This document shows positions 34,701 through 47,046 of a stretch of 64,000 nt of DNA, one piece after another; within the stretch, counting starts at the first letter, position 1, and the number at the start of each line of letters is the position of its first letter. The notes beneath the pieces are model-generated. The model made no database searches. It was given only the letters and a program-made list of their open reading frames with translations, and was not told the DNA's origin. The stretch comes from Parietaria judaica (taxonomy: Eukaryota > Streptophyta > Magnoliopsida > Rosales > Urticaceae). The DNA is taken from the NCBI GenBank assembly GCA_954871525.1, contig OX940872.1, positions 10,935,180 through 10,999,179 of the forward strand. The letters run 5' to 3'. The translations under genes and the position numbers were made by a program.

Positions 34701-36504
34701 GGACGTTTGACTATCACGAATAAAGAACTTAAAAGGTCCATGGTCTAGATTAGAAATGCAAATTTCTAAGGCGTTAAAGACTATTGATAAACTTAATCAT
34801 ATTTATGTGGTGATCTATTACCGGGTCATAGTGCAGTCCGAGCACTGTTAAGTTTGATCAGGTATGAAGTGCCTTCATACTGGACAGACTAGACTTATAT
34901 CCAAAATCATCAATTAAGTCTGCCATTGATGCTAGTACGATAGGGTCGCTTAGATGATCCGAGCGGAGTCAGTTGATGTCCTGAGCATCGTGGACTTACA
35001 CAGTTCAATTTATATAATATTTGATGTATTCGTTACAGAGTACAGTAAAGTACACCTAATACTTTTATTTTGGGATTAGACGGTTGACCGGTATAAGTTG
35101 CACGATACCAGATATGGATAATATCTTTACGATATTCTTATTGTTGTTTGTAGGAAACAAACAAGTACTCATGATCAGCTCATCGGATTCATTATCCCAT
35201 GAGTCAGTAGTTTGTAATAATCATGGAATAAGATAGTGTCATCAAAAGGGCAGAACGACAAACTTGCCATTTTGATGAATATTATAATAACACGAAAACT
35301 TATTACTAGATATCTGATTGTATCAATGGACACATGTAATCAGGAAGATAGAAAATCAATAAACACTTGAGAGTTCAGTTGGGAGCAATATTTGAATGTT
35401 ATCAAGGTTGGTAAAAGTCTACACTTTTACCGTAGCTCGAGTGTGTATGTCCATTAGTCCCATTTGTAGCTCCACATGTATGACACCTCAATTATGTTCA
35501 AATGTGTCATTTGAACATATGATATTCTAATTAGACTTGGTTCGTGATTGTTGTCACGAATTACTGATACCAAAGTTTGGTAAGCCAATGAAATTGTAAA
35601 AAGATAATTTAATTTAATCCTTGAACATCCCTACAATTATAAGAAATTAAATTTTGGCACAATTATCTTTTTGAATCGTGTCAATCAGACGTACGGTTTG
35701 AGATTTATGATAATAATAGTTTTTGGTCTAGACTAAAAATGACATTATTTTTTAAATAATAAAAATTAGAGAAATTAAATATTGGTATTTATACCTGGAA
35801 TATTTAAAAAGAGAGTTTAATAATAAAATCCATGGATATATATATATAAATATATATATGCGAATTTTTATTAATTTAAATCTTGAAATTATAAAGATTT
35901 GATTTATTAAATCTTTAGTGTATTTTCAGAAAAATATTTAGTTTGGATTTATTCTTTATTTGATTCTATTTAAAATCAAATCTTTGAGTGAATATCTCTA
36001 TGTGGCTGGAGTTAATATCTCATAAGTGGTTGAGAACCTGATAACCCTAAAATCACACACCTTGACACTTCAGAAATCGAATTCTCGCTCAGTTTCTGCG
36101 AATTTTCTATGGGATTATTCTCAGAGTTGTTCGATATTTAAGGCTTCGAGTTTTATCCAATGGGAGCCCACACATCACCCCGGAGTATACATCGGAAGAC
36201 TTTTGGAAGCATCGTCTTCACAGAAATTGCAGAAAGCTTCAAGATCAGAGTCAGAGACTTCAAGAATAAAAAGGTACGCATTTATGTGTTTATCGATTAA
36301 GAACATTATTTACTAATACTAGAAGCTCAGAATAAAAATGACACAATGTTATTAAATCAAGATAATTAATTTATCACGATCACGGAAACTAATTATGAGT
36401 TCTTTTTACACAAATGGTATTGACTGCGTTATTGGTATGTGACTCTAATTAAAAAATAAATAAAAATAAATAAAAGGTCAATCAACTTAACATATTACCC
36501 AACA
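31740..36504 (+). repeat. Solo Copia-like LTR 'E', interrupted by LTR D
   Basis: Bounded TGTTGGACATATTTTAAG and ATTACCCAACA, about 2.0 kb once LTR D and its target duplication are removed. Its orientation is opposite to D: landmark words such as TGTATCAATGGACACATG read on the plus strand here and on the minus strand in A-D. No internal domain is attached on either side. Flanks ACTAT and ATTAT match at four of five bases, so the target duplication is imperfect. Confidence 0.65.
31831..34579 (-). repeat. Solo Copia LTR 'D' with 5-bp target duplication
   Basis: 2749 bp, bounded TGTTGGAAATCGGGG and CATATGTCCAACA, flanked by CCTTA on both sides (31826-31830 and 34580-34584). The intact duplication and absence of internal sequence show LTR-LTR recombination after insertion. 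It is most similar to LTR B. Confidence 0.9.
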
Positions 36505-37609
36505 ATTATATATAGTCAACTTAACATACGGTCTTAATTATTATGTTTTGAATATGTGGACTAGTACTTTTGTATTCCGTTGGCATGCAAGTATTGGTTG
36601 ACTATGGATCATAAATATTTGACTTTACTAATATATCTGACAATTGTTAATATCTAAATGTTATGAAAGTCTCTAAATCTCAAGTAGATAACATGACATT
36701 GTAGAATGAAAGAAGGATGGAAATCCAAACTTTTTTCTTCAATTTTTTTATTTATTTTTCAAAAACAAAATCTCAAGTAGATGACATGTAGAATGAAAGA
36801 ATGATGGAAATCTTTTTTTTTTCAGATTGTCTTTTCATTTTAAAAAAATCTATACCGCCACCACATAACATCGACTGCAAACTATATATATTTTAGCGAT
36901 CGACTACAAGAATATAAATCATTAAGTGACAAACATAAAGACTATAATGAGGTCTAATTAAATTGTAAAAAATGAAGAGTTCACTTAATGCGTTAACAGA
37001 ACAAAGGTAATCAAATTGCATTGTAATCTATCTTATTAGCTCCTTCAATTTATAATCTCAATTATAATTCAGACTTTTAATTTCTCACTTGGCATGATAA
37101 GATTCAAGTATTGAGAAATTGATTTTTCAAACAACTATCCAAGTGGTGTGACAAGCATGGAGAAATTCATTTTTCTTAGAATTTAAAATTTTCTTTTATA
37201 AAAATCTTACCAGTGATAGTCTCATTTATTTTCCATTAACAAAATAACATGTCATTTATTTTCCACTGTCTCATGAACATTCAATATTGATTCATTCCTT
37301 TTTTAAAACGTACATGCATGCAAAGTTTATTCCTCTTCCAACAATAATCACTATTTACTTCTCTGTAAAGAAAACGAAACAGTTCTTAAAAAAATAAAAA
37401 TAAAAATAAAATAACGCATGTATGTGGTATTCCAAGATAGTGAGTATTAAAGTGACACCTCTTCATTTCTTCGATCTAATTCACAAAAGAAGAGAACATA
37501 TAGATATATCATGAGATATTTTTAACTCTTCAAATCACAATTTAAGTTTCAGAAGAAGTATTAAGTCTTATCTTTTTAAAACATTGAATCAAGAGAATTT
37601 AGTCTTATA
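36505..37609. other. Intergenic DNA
   Basis: AT-rich, no gene recognised. A short direct duplication of CTCAAGTAGAT..GACAT..GTAGAATGAAAGAA..GATGGAAATC occurs at about 36678-36723 and 36771-36811. Confidence 0.4.
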
Positions 37610-38186
37610 TTGGCAATAGTATACTATTTTCGCTAACGTCTTCGTTGAATATTTTCATCCGCTTAATTTAACTTCCATCAGTCAAACGATGACGTGACAC
37701 CATTGACCGCCACGTTGTTGTCCACGTCACGTGCCACATCAGTTTTTAGTATTTTTTATTTTTATCCTTTCTTATTTAATTTAATCTAATTTAGTTATTT
37801 AATTAATTATTTATAAAACGTGGGTCTTACGAGAAACAAATTAATGATTGTGTGGTTGTAGTGGTATGATGCTTTGAACCATACCCTTGGGCGCGATTTC
37901 GATTCCACACGTGTGGCGGCGTGAGAGCGTGGGACCCGCGGGTGCCAAAATTCTCCTCTCCTTAGAAGGATACGTGCAGCGTGAGAATGTTGGACCCGCA
38001 CTTTATAAATTGATGATTAAATAATTAAATTATGAAATTAAAAAATGAAAAATACTAAAAATTGATGTGGCCTGTGACTTGGACGACAACCGGTGGTGCC
38101 ACGTCACCGTTTGAATAATGGAAGTTAAATTAAGCGAATGGAATATGCAACGAAGACGATTAGCAAACTTTATATACTATTGCCAA
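37610..38186. mobile_element. Long-TIR foldback element
   Basis: About 160-bp inverted arms: the left begins TTGGCAATAGTATACT, and the complement of the right begins TTGGCAATAGTATATA. Both continue through GTCTTCGTTG, CGCTTAATTTAACTTCCAT, CAAACGRTGACGTG and TTTTTAGTATTTTT. The centre (about 37790-38040) holds two related GC-rich blocks, GCGTGAGAGCGTGGGACCCG and GCGTGAGAATGTTGGACCCG. There is no ORF of note and no clear target duplication. Long arms favour a Mutator-like or foldback origin. Confidence 0.7.
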
Positions 38187-39311
38187 CGTTAAATCACATT
38201 GGCTATATAACTGATACAAACACAACAAGTTAGCTAGTTTTGCCAATAATAACCCTTTAAACCTATGATTCTTATGATCGAGGCTTAAATATTCATGGAC
38301 TATATAATCCTCTTCTTAATTTGCTTTGATTTCACCCCTTAGTAAGTTTTCGTTTTGAAGCTATATTGCTCTTCTTAAACCTCCGTTACTTTTCCCATAA
38401 GTTTTTTATTCTCGGATTCGGTTCCAATTTACGTTAAAAATCATTAAAGAGTTGATTCGATTATGCTTCTTTGATTTTTCAGAGAATTTTGGGATATGTC
38501 AGTCTTTCATCGCTTCTCCAAAGAGTTTTTTTTGTGTTCTAATTTACGTAAATAATCGTTAGAGTAGATCTTGTTTATGCTTTTATTGATTTTTCAGGAT
38601 ATTTTGAGATTTCATAGCCTTTGTCGCTTTTCCGGTAATTTTGTTTTTCTCAGACTTTGGTTCCAAATTACGTTAAAATTTTAATTTTTTTTCTCGGAAT
38701 TTGTTTCAATTTACGTTAAAAATCGATAAAGAGGCGCTATGACTAACAGTTATAAACTTCTAAACAATTTAAATTCATAATTGATAACATTAAAATACAT
38801 TAATTGTTAAAGTAGCAGATCAAATTAAATTTAAAAACATTAATTGCTATAAGTTTAGATTCAATTGTGCTCTAAAATATTCAATTTAATTTAATAAAAC
38901 AACTTTGATCTACTCAGAATAATCTCTCTCTCTCTTCATATAACTCACGAGATTGCAAAATGCATAACTGAAAAGAATATCATTAGCTTATAGCCATAAA
39001 GAAAAGATCCTAACTGAAAAATTAATCACTCATCCTATACATTTTTTTCTTGTAGTATATTATTAGCTCTTATATACATATATATTTACTTAACATAGCC
39101 TATCAGTATTCAAAAGTAATTACCCTTCAACAATTTTCCTATTAAAATGTGGAAAAAAGTTCAAATTTAATATGAATATTTATTTTGAGATTAATATTGT
39201 ATTTATCCATCATTTCTAAAGTTTTAATATATATTTAATCATCGTCATTCGTCACTAAATAAACAAGTAAAATATTACTGAAAATAAAAAATAAAAAATT
39301 GTAAAGTTTAA
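38187..39311. other. Intergenic DNA with degenerate tandem repeats
   Basis: At 38400-38740 a unit of about 110-150 bp recurs three to four times with drift: GGTTCCAATTTACGTTAAAA, then CGATTATGCTTCTTTGATTTT, CAG, then a TCGCTTCTCC-like block. The rest is AT-rich and shows nothing else. Confidence 0.5.
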
Positions 39312-40849
39312 GGCTGTGTTTGGTAGTCAATTCAAAAAAAGCTTTTTTGTATTTTCTTTACTCAGAATTTTATCATAGTGTAAAATATATTTGCATTTAA
39401 TTTTAAATAACTGTTTAGTACACATTTTGATTTTTCTTATTCAAATAATAAAAAAACTGAATAATTGTTTGGTACATGATTCTTTTTTTTTTCACATTTT
39501 TAATACATTACTAGAATAAATATAATTATATCAATTATAAAAACATATGTACTACATAATCATACAAATTAGAGAAAATCATGTTTTTACTACATAAACA
39601 TCATGAATAATGGTTCTACATATCATTGACAATAAAATCTCTAAACGCCTGAGCAATTGTCATAGCTTTACTGAAAGCTGCTACATCATTTGGCCCCATC
39701 GTCAATGAACCGATGGCGGACTTGCCGGCAAACATCTCACTGAGCTTATCATAATGAGCCAATCTGTGCCTTTTAAACCTTTTAGCATCGAGAACTTTCT
39801 AAAAATCAAAGAATATACATTATATATGAAAGTCATAAGTTAATTGATTACATTGTCAATAAATAAACTATTACCTGAATGTGTGCATCCCTAACATCAT
39901 CTTCAGCAGAAACTAATATCATCTTTAGCAGAAACTGTATTTTTTTCTTGATCACATCCAAACCATGTGGCTTCGGTAAGTTTTTCAAATATCTTAGTCG
40001 CGTTCTTCAATCTGTGTCACTTTTGTTTCAAACGTTCACACCTATATGCCTTTCCGTGCTTGGCTATCATTTTTAACTCAAATTTACTCCAATTTTGTTT
40101 ATCTAAATGAGGCGGCCCCATCCGTCGTTTACTTTCTTCATAACAAAGATCAATGAAAAATCTCTCCGCTGCTTCGGCCTATTGTGCGGTATCATCCATT
40201 GTTCAAAAAATCTAAACCCATGAACAAATTAAAAAAATCAACCATAACGAGCAGACCAAAAAATCAACCTAAACCCATGAACAAATCAACCTTAACCAAA
40301 CAAAAAAAATCAACTCGACAAACACCAACCAAATCAAGCAGAACAACAACAAACCAAAAAATCCAAACTTCAATCTTAATTAGCAAATTAGCAAACTTCA
40401 ATCTTAATTACCAACCAGATTTGTATTTCACTATTTCTCCATCAAAGTTTTCTAAATCTGAGCTCAATCCAAAGAATTTGATAGCGTAGCTAAATCTCAG
40501 CTCAAGGCGACGACTCCCAAGGATCAAGAGATAAGTCGTTGCTCGGTGGAGGAGGAGGGAGGCGCAGCTCGACGAGAGGGACGTCGTTACTCGGTGCAGG
40601 ACGGCGGCGGAGCTCGGCCAGAGAAAGAATGCGAATTCGAGGGCGAGAGAGAAGAGGCGAGGTGTGGGCTAGAGAGAAGTCGAATTAGGGCAGAAAAATG
40701 AGTAAAAAAATAGAAAAGAGATAAAAGACTCGACTCTCTTTTGTGAAGCGTCAAGTGAGAAAAAGAAAAGGTAACTTCAATTATTCTCATTTGAAACACC
40801 TACCAAACAAGCCAAAATACCTTTTCAAATGATATACCAAACACAGCCC
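39312..40849. mobile_element. Degenerate PIF/Harbinger-like DNA transposon
   Basis: Ends are inverted: GGCTGTGTTTGGTA at 39312 and its complement TACCAAACACAGCC at 40835-40848. Inside, on the minus strand, is a decayed Myb/SANT-like ORF, the accessory gene of PIF/Harbinger elements. The DDE transposase gene is not present. The expected 3-bp TTA/TAA duplication is not clear (left TAA, right CAA). Confidence 0.6.
39616..40199 (-). pseudogene. Myb/SANT-like transposon accessory protein, broken
   Basis: From an ATG at 40199 the frame reads MDDTAQ, stop, AEAAERFFIDLCYEESKRRM, GPPHLDKQNWSKFELKMIAK, then RLKQK, stop, HRLKNATKIFEKL. This is the trihelix/SANT-like fold of plant Harbinger ORF1 and L10-interacting-MYB-like proteins. 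A second part (KVLDAKRFKRHRLAHYDKLS..GSLTMGPND) follows after a possible intron of about 73 bp near 39801-39874. At least two in-frame stops show it is not functional. Confidence 0.6.
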
Positions 40850-41437
40850 AATTATGTGGGGTTTTCATTTATAATTCACAACCAAAAATTAATTTTATTA
40901 TATTTTTCATCAAACCTTTCCACTAGTACAACATAAAAAATAATAAATAAATAAATAATAATAATAATAAAAAAAACTTCAGTTGCACTGACATCAGAGC
41001 TAAAAGAAGAGCAGCCAAGCTAGCATCGGTGGCCACCTCAACCTCACATTGCCTTGTTACCAGCGCAGTGCTGCCGCAGGTTGAGCAAGTCATTGGTAAC
41101 GAGCTCGGATAACCGCTCGCCGCTCGGTTGCGGAGGCTGCGTACACGGGAAGGGATCCAACGGCGTCAGAATCTCAAAGTCCGACATCAGTGTACAAAGT
41201 CCGAGCAGTGATCGAGAATGGGATTCCCCAGTCCGGTTGAGGGTGAAAATAAATTTTCGAAGACGTATGCAAATTAAATTCAATTAGAAATCCGAAGACG
41301 TATGTTTAGAAATTAAACCATACTTATAAAATTTAGAATAGACGCTAAACAAAGTACATATTCAATCCCTTAGATAGTTTTAGATCTCAAAATTGGCCAC
41401 AATAATAGTTTCTCATATTCATTCCGCAAATAGCCCT
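40850..41437 (-). other. Downstream flank of eIF3A with an unrecognised ORF tail
   Basis: At 41044-41187 on the minus strand a frame reads MSDFEILTPLDPFPCTQPPQ, then PSGERLSELVTNDLLNLRQH and CAGNKAM, stop. Codon use and composition look coding, unlike the flanks. I do not recognise it; it could be the last exon or relic of a separate gene. The rest of this interval would hold the eIF3A 3' UTR. Confidence 0.3.
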
Positions 41438-44400
41438 TCAACCGCGGGGTGGGTTCCTCGATGCGGACCACGACGTCCTCGACCCGCCGAAGGTCGCCGG
41501 CTTCCGCTCGTCACCCCCGCTGCGCCACTTGTCACCGGCCGGGGGAGGCCTGTCGTCCGGCCGACTTCCCCACCTGTCAGCAGACGGAGGCGGGCCGGCC
41601 CCACCGGAGGCTTCCGTGCTCCGTCGGAACTTCGGCACATATTTACCTCCTGTCGATGGTGCCGCAGCAGCAGCAGCTGCTGCCGGAGTGGATATGGCAG
41701 CCGGCGGAGCGACGACGGTCTCGGCGGGGACAGCAGCAGAGATTGGCTCGGCGGGCCGGAGTAGGAGCGCTCGCCTCTGCTTCTCCTTCTCTTCGAGCTC
41801 GAGCTCTCTCTGGCGCTGCTTCTCGGCAATCTCATCAAGTTTCGCCTTTCGCTCAGCTTCTTCTTTCTTTCTCCTTTCCGCTTCTACGAGTTTCAGTGTA
41901 GCAAAAAACGTCTTTGATAGAAGTAAAAAAGAAAAAGAGCAGTAATTTTCTTAGGCAACGAAAGAATACAAACCTTCGTGCTTACGGGCTTCCTCTTCTT
42001 CCTGAAGCTTCTGGCGGCGTTCTTCTTCAGTCTTCAAATAGTAAATCTTCTTTCTCAAGATAATTCGCTCGCGCGCTCGAGATTCGACGATCTGCTTGAT
42101 GTGCTCCTCTTTCTCAGCTCTCCGCCTTTCAAATTCCGCTTGCCTCTTTTCAACCACCTTCTCCTTGAAAGCACTCTGTAGCAAAGAAAAAGACAAAAAG
42201 AACTCCCTCTTAAGATGTCAAAGAAAACTCATGGCAAGCCACAGCTGCACTGAGATCGATACGTGAACAGATAAAACTACAGTGCCCCGAAAGAAGAAAA
42301 CGGTAACCGAGAATTGTGGCGGTTACAATTAGAGAACTACTTTAAGAAAAAATGGTTTGAAAGAAGAAATTAATGGGAAGCATGTAGGAAAATTTCTAAA
42401 TAAAACACGGTCACCGCTACGGCGATTTCACCCCAACATATTTTAGCAAGCCCCGAGCTAGTATTATTGTTTAGACTTAAATGTGAAAATTAACTTGGAA
42501 ATATGGCAAGTGCAGAAGGATAAGCAATTAGCCAATATGGCCAAAATCACTTTCAGAGGAAAAATAATCGAAGTCTAACCAAATTATGTTCCATTCGTGC
42601 GAACCGATGCTTCTCCCTGAGGTCCACTTCATGTCGCTGTCGGCTCTCTTCAATTTCCAGCTGCAAAGAAGCATTGTAGATTGAAATTTGAAACCAACAA
42701 GGTAATAACAATAAACTGAAACATAACAAATTGTAATAGGATGAAAAAGATACCGTTTGCCGGTGTTCATGAAGTACTCTCTCTTCAACCATGCGTTGCT
42801 CAACCGCAGCATCCATCACAGGAACTTCTTCTTCTTTCTTGGCTCTTTCCAGATGATCCATCATTTTGGCAAGTTTCTGATATTTCTTATCCATTTCCTG
42901 TCTCTCCCTAACTTGCTCGTTCAGGGCCAACTCCAAAACCTCTTGTTTCGACAAATCCTGAATCACAAAATCCATTTTCAAGATTGGGCATTCCAAAAAC
43001 GTAAAACATTATGGGACGATAATCAATTTTTTTTTAATTAATAACTCACCCCTTCAAACAACTTCTTCTTGTTCTTCTTCAAGTTTGTGGCACCGAGCTT
43101 CTCGTTGATGAGATCCTCTGTTTCCTTACGCCGTCTGTTTTCTATTTCCTCGTGAATCCTCTTCTTCCTTCGGTCTTCAACCTCAATCGCTATCCTCTTC
43201 TTCTCTTCAGCCTCTTGCAACCTTTGCTGCTCTAACCTCTTTTCCTCTTCTTTTTTTTCCTTTAATTGTTCGGAACATAACTTACTTTAGATGAGAAATG
43301 TTTATACCAAACAGAAAATGTGAAATTTATGTGGATAAGGAATTTGTGTCCTGGTATACCTGTTCAACAAAGAGACGTTCTTGATCTTCCTTCTTTTTCT
43401 CGATGAGTGTTTTCCGAGCAAGAAGTCTCTTGTGTTCTTTATCCACAATGTCTGCTAAGTGAGGTAGCACGGTCCCCAATTTTGAAGACCGCTTTGCGGG
43501 AGGGTATATTATAGTCCTTGCTTTGTTTAAGGATTCAGCGAGAACAGCCAAGTGATCACGAAGAGCATCAGATTCGATAACCTGAAGACGTTACAAAGTA
43601 TGACCATTATAAAGGTTCATAGAGCAAACGTCATACTTAAAGTACCTTTTTTTAATGGAAAGTAATTTTTTTTTCTTCAAATAAAGCATGTCAAACAGCA
43701 TCCAATAATCATCACTATAAGGCTGTAAATCAAAGAGACTACGGAGCAGGCTGTTAAAAATTTATTTCTATTTATCTAATTACAAAATCAGATATTTTCG
43801 TTAAGTACAGATTTTAGGGGTATTTTACAATAGATATAGGATTAGGGTATAGCTGTCAAGTTTGATTATGATATGTGCCAAGATCGATGTAATAAGATAG
43901 GATCTTTGCTAAATCTTCACAAGCCTAATCTCCTCTCTTTCAAGAGAGATTAAAGTTTGAAAATGATTATGGGCTACCTCTCTTATATAAACCTCAAAAC
44001 GATATTAGTGGAAAATTCCTAGTGAACATCACTGGGAGAGTTATCCCGGGTTAATTCTAAAATTAGAAACTCTGATTACTCTTTGAACATAATTTAAGAA
44101 GAAAGAATAACATAATAATACATAGTCAGACTTCAACATTAGAGAATCAAGGAAATTTCAATTTTAGAAGAAAAAGAAAAGACCTAACTTACCACATTAC
44201 CAAAGCAGACAACCCCCTTCATATGATCCACTTTCATGGCAACAAACTTATGCTTCACCGCATCCACAGAGATCTTCTCAACATGAGAGAAATCATAGAA
44301 TGGGATCATTCGGGACAAGCACTCAATGGTCATCGTTTGATACACATGGGACACCTGAAGCGTGAAAAAAATAAAAATAATAATAAGCTAACAGCATGCC

Positions 44401-47046
44401 GAAGTATTGACATATAGACAAAGAAAAAAAAACATTTTACCGGTAAAAATAAAAACAATTAACAGCAGCAATATACGATGAAGTCTAATTAATAACATGA
44501 GATAGGTTTGCATAAGCATAGGCAATGATACACCTGCTGAAGAAGCCTCAGAGTAGCGAGCTTTTCAAGGGCGGGTACGTATTGTGACAGCTGGACTTCC
44601 GGAAGAGAAGAAGCGGACGAAAGCTTGCCTCCAACTTTAGCGATTTTGGCCAATAAAGGCTGAATCTTTACTCCAAGATCCAAAGGCAGAAATTCATGCT
44701 CCAACAGTTGGTAAAGATCTTTCACCTCCTGGACACAACAGCTCAAAACACCCTTTGCAACCTAAAAACGTGACAATTATCAGAGTCAGAACTAAAAAAC
44801 TATAGAAATATAAAAAATCAGTTTCGTAAATACTAATTATGCTTAGATAGATGGTATAATTATGAATATTTTGTAATAAGTAGCATAATAAAAGGTTATA
44901 TATTTAAAAATCAAGGCAGAAACCTTAAAAGAAAAAAGCAGGGAAGCAATCAGAATCAGGAACTTACCAATTCTGATAGCAGAGATTCTCTTGAAAGCTG
45001 AATCAGAGAAAAATAGAGTCAGAGAGAAATTGCATTGCTCAAATACATATTCATTCAACATTGTAAGCGTATGGAATTGTCTGTGGGCCGGCCACGACCG
45101 AAAACCCATTAATTCCTTTCATATCCACCAGGTAGTATTTCATTTATCTTTCGGTGGGTTTTCTGGGTTTCACGGCCGGGCCAAGTCGGCCCAATGACAC
45201 CGTTATGGTAGCACATACAAAAAAAATAAAAAAAAAACGAGGTAAAAAACATAAAGTAATGAGCTATACCACTTCCCCTCTCTCGGACTTAGGGTCAACA
45301 TTAAACCCTATCAGATTCGCAAGTCTCATGTTGCGTTCCTTTTCATTTTCAAGCTCCGCATGAGACGCTCCTCGTCTTTCACTGGAAGGAGCCACAGAAA
45401 GTGCAGCCAAAACCACCGATGATGCTATGAGCTGCAGATCCTTCTGGCTCAAGTTTTTATTATAGCTTTTTTGGAGATTGAAAAGCTTAAACCACGCATA
45501 ACCGTGATAGAGATGGCTCGATGACATCCAGAAAATTTGTGCCAACTTGGTGTAGTAAACAACCAAAAATGTCGCTTTGGGGGTTTTCTTAACCATGCAC
45601 ATCAACCCATGAATATCTTCAACGGTGCGAAAAGCTTCCTGTAGGTAGATAATAAGAGAATCAACAACTGATTTTAAGTCACAAAATTATCCCAGATTAA
45701 GAAATGTGTTCTCCAATAAATAGGAGCTAGTTCACCTGCCAGAGTTCGAGCTCGGTGGCTCCCTTCAGCTGCTCCAACCTCGTTTCGAGATAAAGTTGCA
45801 AGCTTTCCGGTAAATTCAAATCTGGTCGGTCCCTCTGGTCTCTGTACTTGTTAAGATTAGCTAAATGGTTTCTGATAATTTCACATAGCCTACGGAACTC
45901 TGTTGTCCGCTTGTATTGCTTGCAGAACTGGAAAGCTCTGTGTGCCGTCATCTATAAGGGAAGGTCAATAAGTATTACAGTTTCGAGCAAAAACATTATT
46001 AAAGTTCCTTTACAATACCAAAAGAACAAAACTAAACAGAGACACCTCATACAAAAAAAATGATGAAAATATATGATCATAAAATATTAAAATTCAACAC
46101 TCGAAAATAAATATATAAGAGCACATGAAGAACAAATGTCAGCAGATATGGAGACTAACAAGAAATGTATAAATGATCCAGAACGTAGATATGAACATGT
46201 AGTAAAAGCAAAAGCATAGAATTGGGATTAAATAAAATATTGGAAAAAATCCATTGGTGAAGTTTGAAATAACAACTTCGAAAGCTGATATCTTAGCAAC
46301 TTTAAACCGTATTCAACTTCGAAAGTTGTTTCATTTTTATACTTTATTTTTATAAATATATAAGCAGAACAATAATGATAATGATATTCTAAGGTTTAGG
46401 AGAAACAATCATACCGCGTAAAGTGCCTCCAACTTTGAGTTATTCCTTAAAATCTCTAGCACAGTCCGATAGGTTTCCCACAAAAACTTGAACCAAGGTG
46501 TCACGAGTTCACGGTCAGATCTCTCCCTCCCCTTCTCACCGCTGACATAACTAAGCATAAGATCCTCAGGCCTTTGATCTGCCTCGAGATCTTCAACACC
46601 AAGTGCCTCTTCCAAGGCCTGTGCCTGAGAACGAGCCTGCTCGGCTTTCTCAGTTGAGAGCTGCATGAAATGCTTAATCACCTCTTCCAAGGAACTAACA
46701 TTCACTTGTTGGCAGATAATACGGTATTGGATAAGACCATCCTTTGCAAATCGTCCCCTTCGTAGGTCAACACAAAGTTCAACATATTTGAACATGATCT
46801 TCTCGAGCGGTTTCTGCCATGCTCGGTATCTCTTTGAAGTGATGAGATCATGGAGAGCTTGCAGGGCATCCTGCTTCTGCCCAACATTGATCAATTCTGC
46901 ATCCATAAACCATGAATCTCAGCCAAATTATATAAAACAAGCCATAAACAAATAAAAGCAAAAAAAAAAAATATTTGATCACGCCCGTTCATGAACTCAC
47001 CTTCCGCCCGCTTGAGAGCGTTTTCGGGTTTGGCAAAAGTCGACAT
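41438..47046 (-). CDS. EIF3A: Eukaryotic translation initiation factor 3 subunit A
   Basis: Largest scaffold of the eIF3 complex, which recruits mRNA and initiator tRNA to the 40S ribosome in the cytosol. I assembled 13 coding exons: 47001-47046, 46415-46896, 45736-45951, 45270-45638, 44968-44997, 44534-44761, 44193-44354, 43360-43581, 43050-43259, 42754-42957, 42580-42660, 41974-42175 and 41438-41883. Splice sites are GT-AG, phases agree, and the total is 2898 nt (965 residues), normal for plants. It starts [20 protein letters not shown]. The N-terminal helical repeats and PCI region lie within about residues 16-510. From about 560 to 860 the protein is a long E/K/R-rich helix (eIF3a spectrin-like segment: [28 protein letters not shown]). 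The tail is low-complexity, with [17 protein letters not shown] and a terminal [12 protein letters not shown]. Nothing appears broken. Confidence 0.95.

Noticed and set aside
41393..41945. Plus-strand open frames opposite the last eIF3A exon
   Set aside because: They are antisense shadows of the GC-rich, low-complexity eIF3A C-terminal exon.
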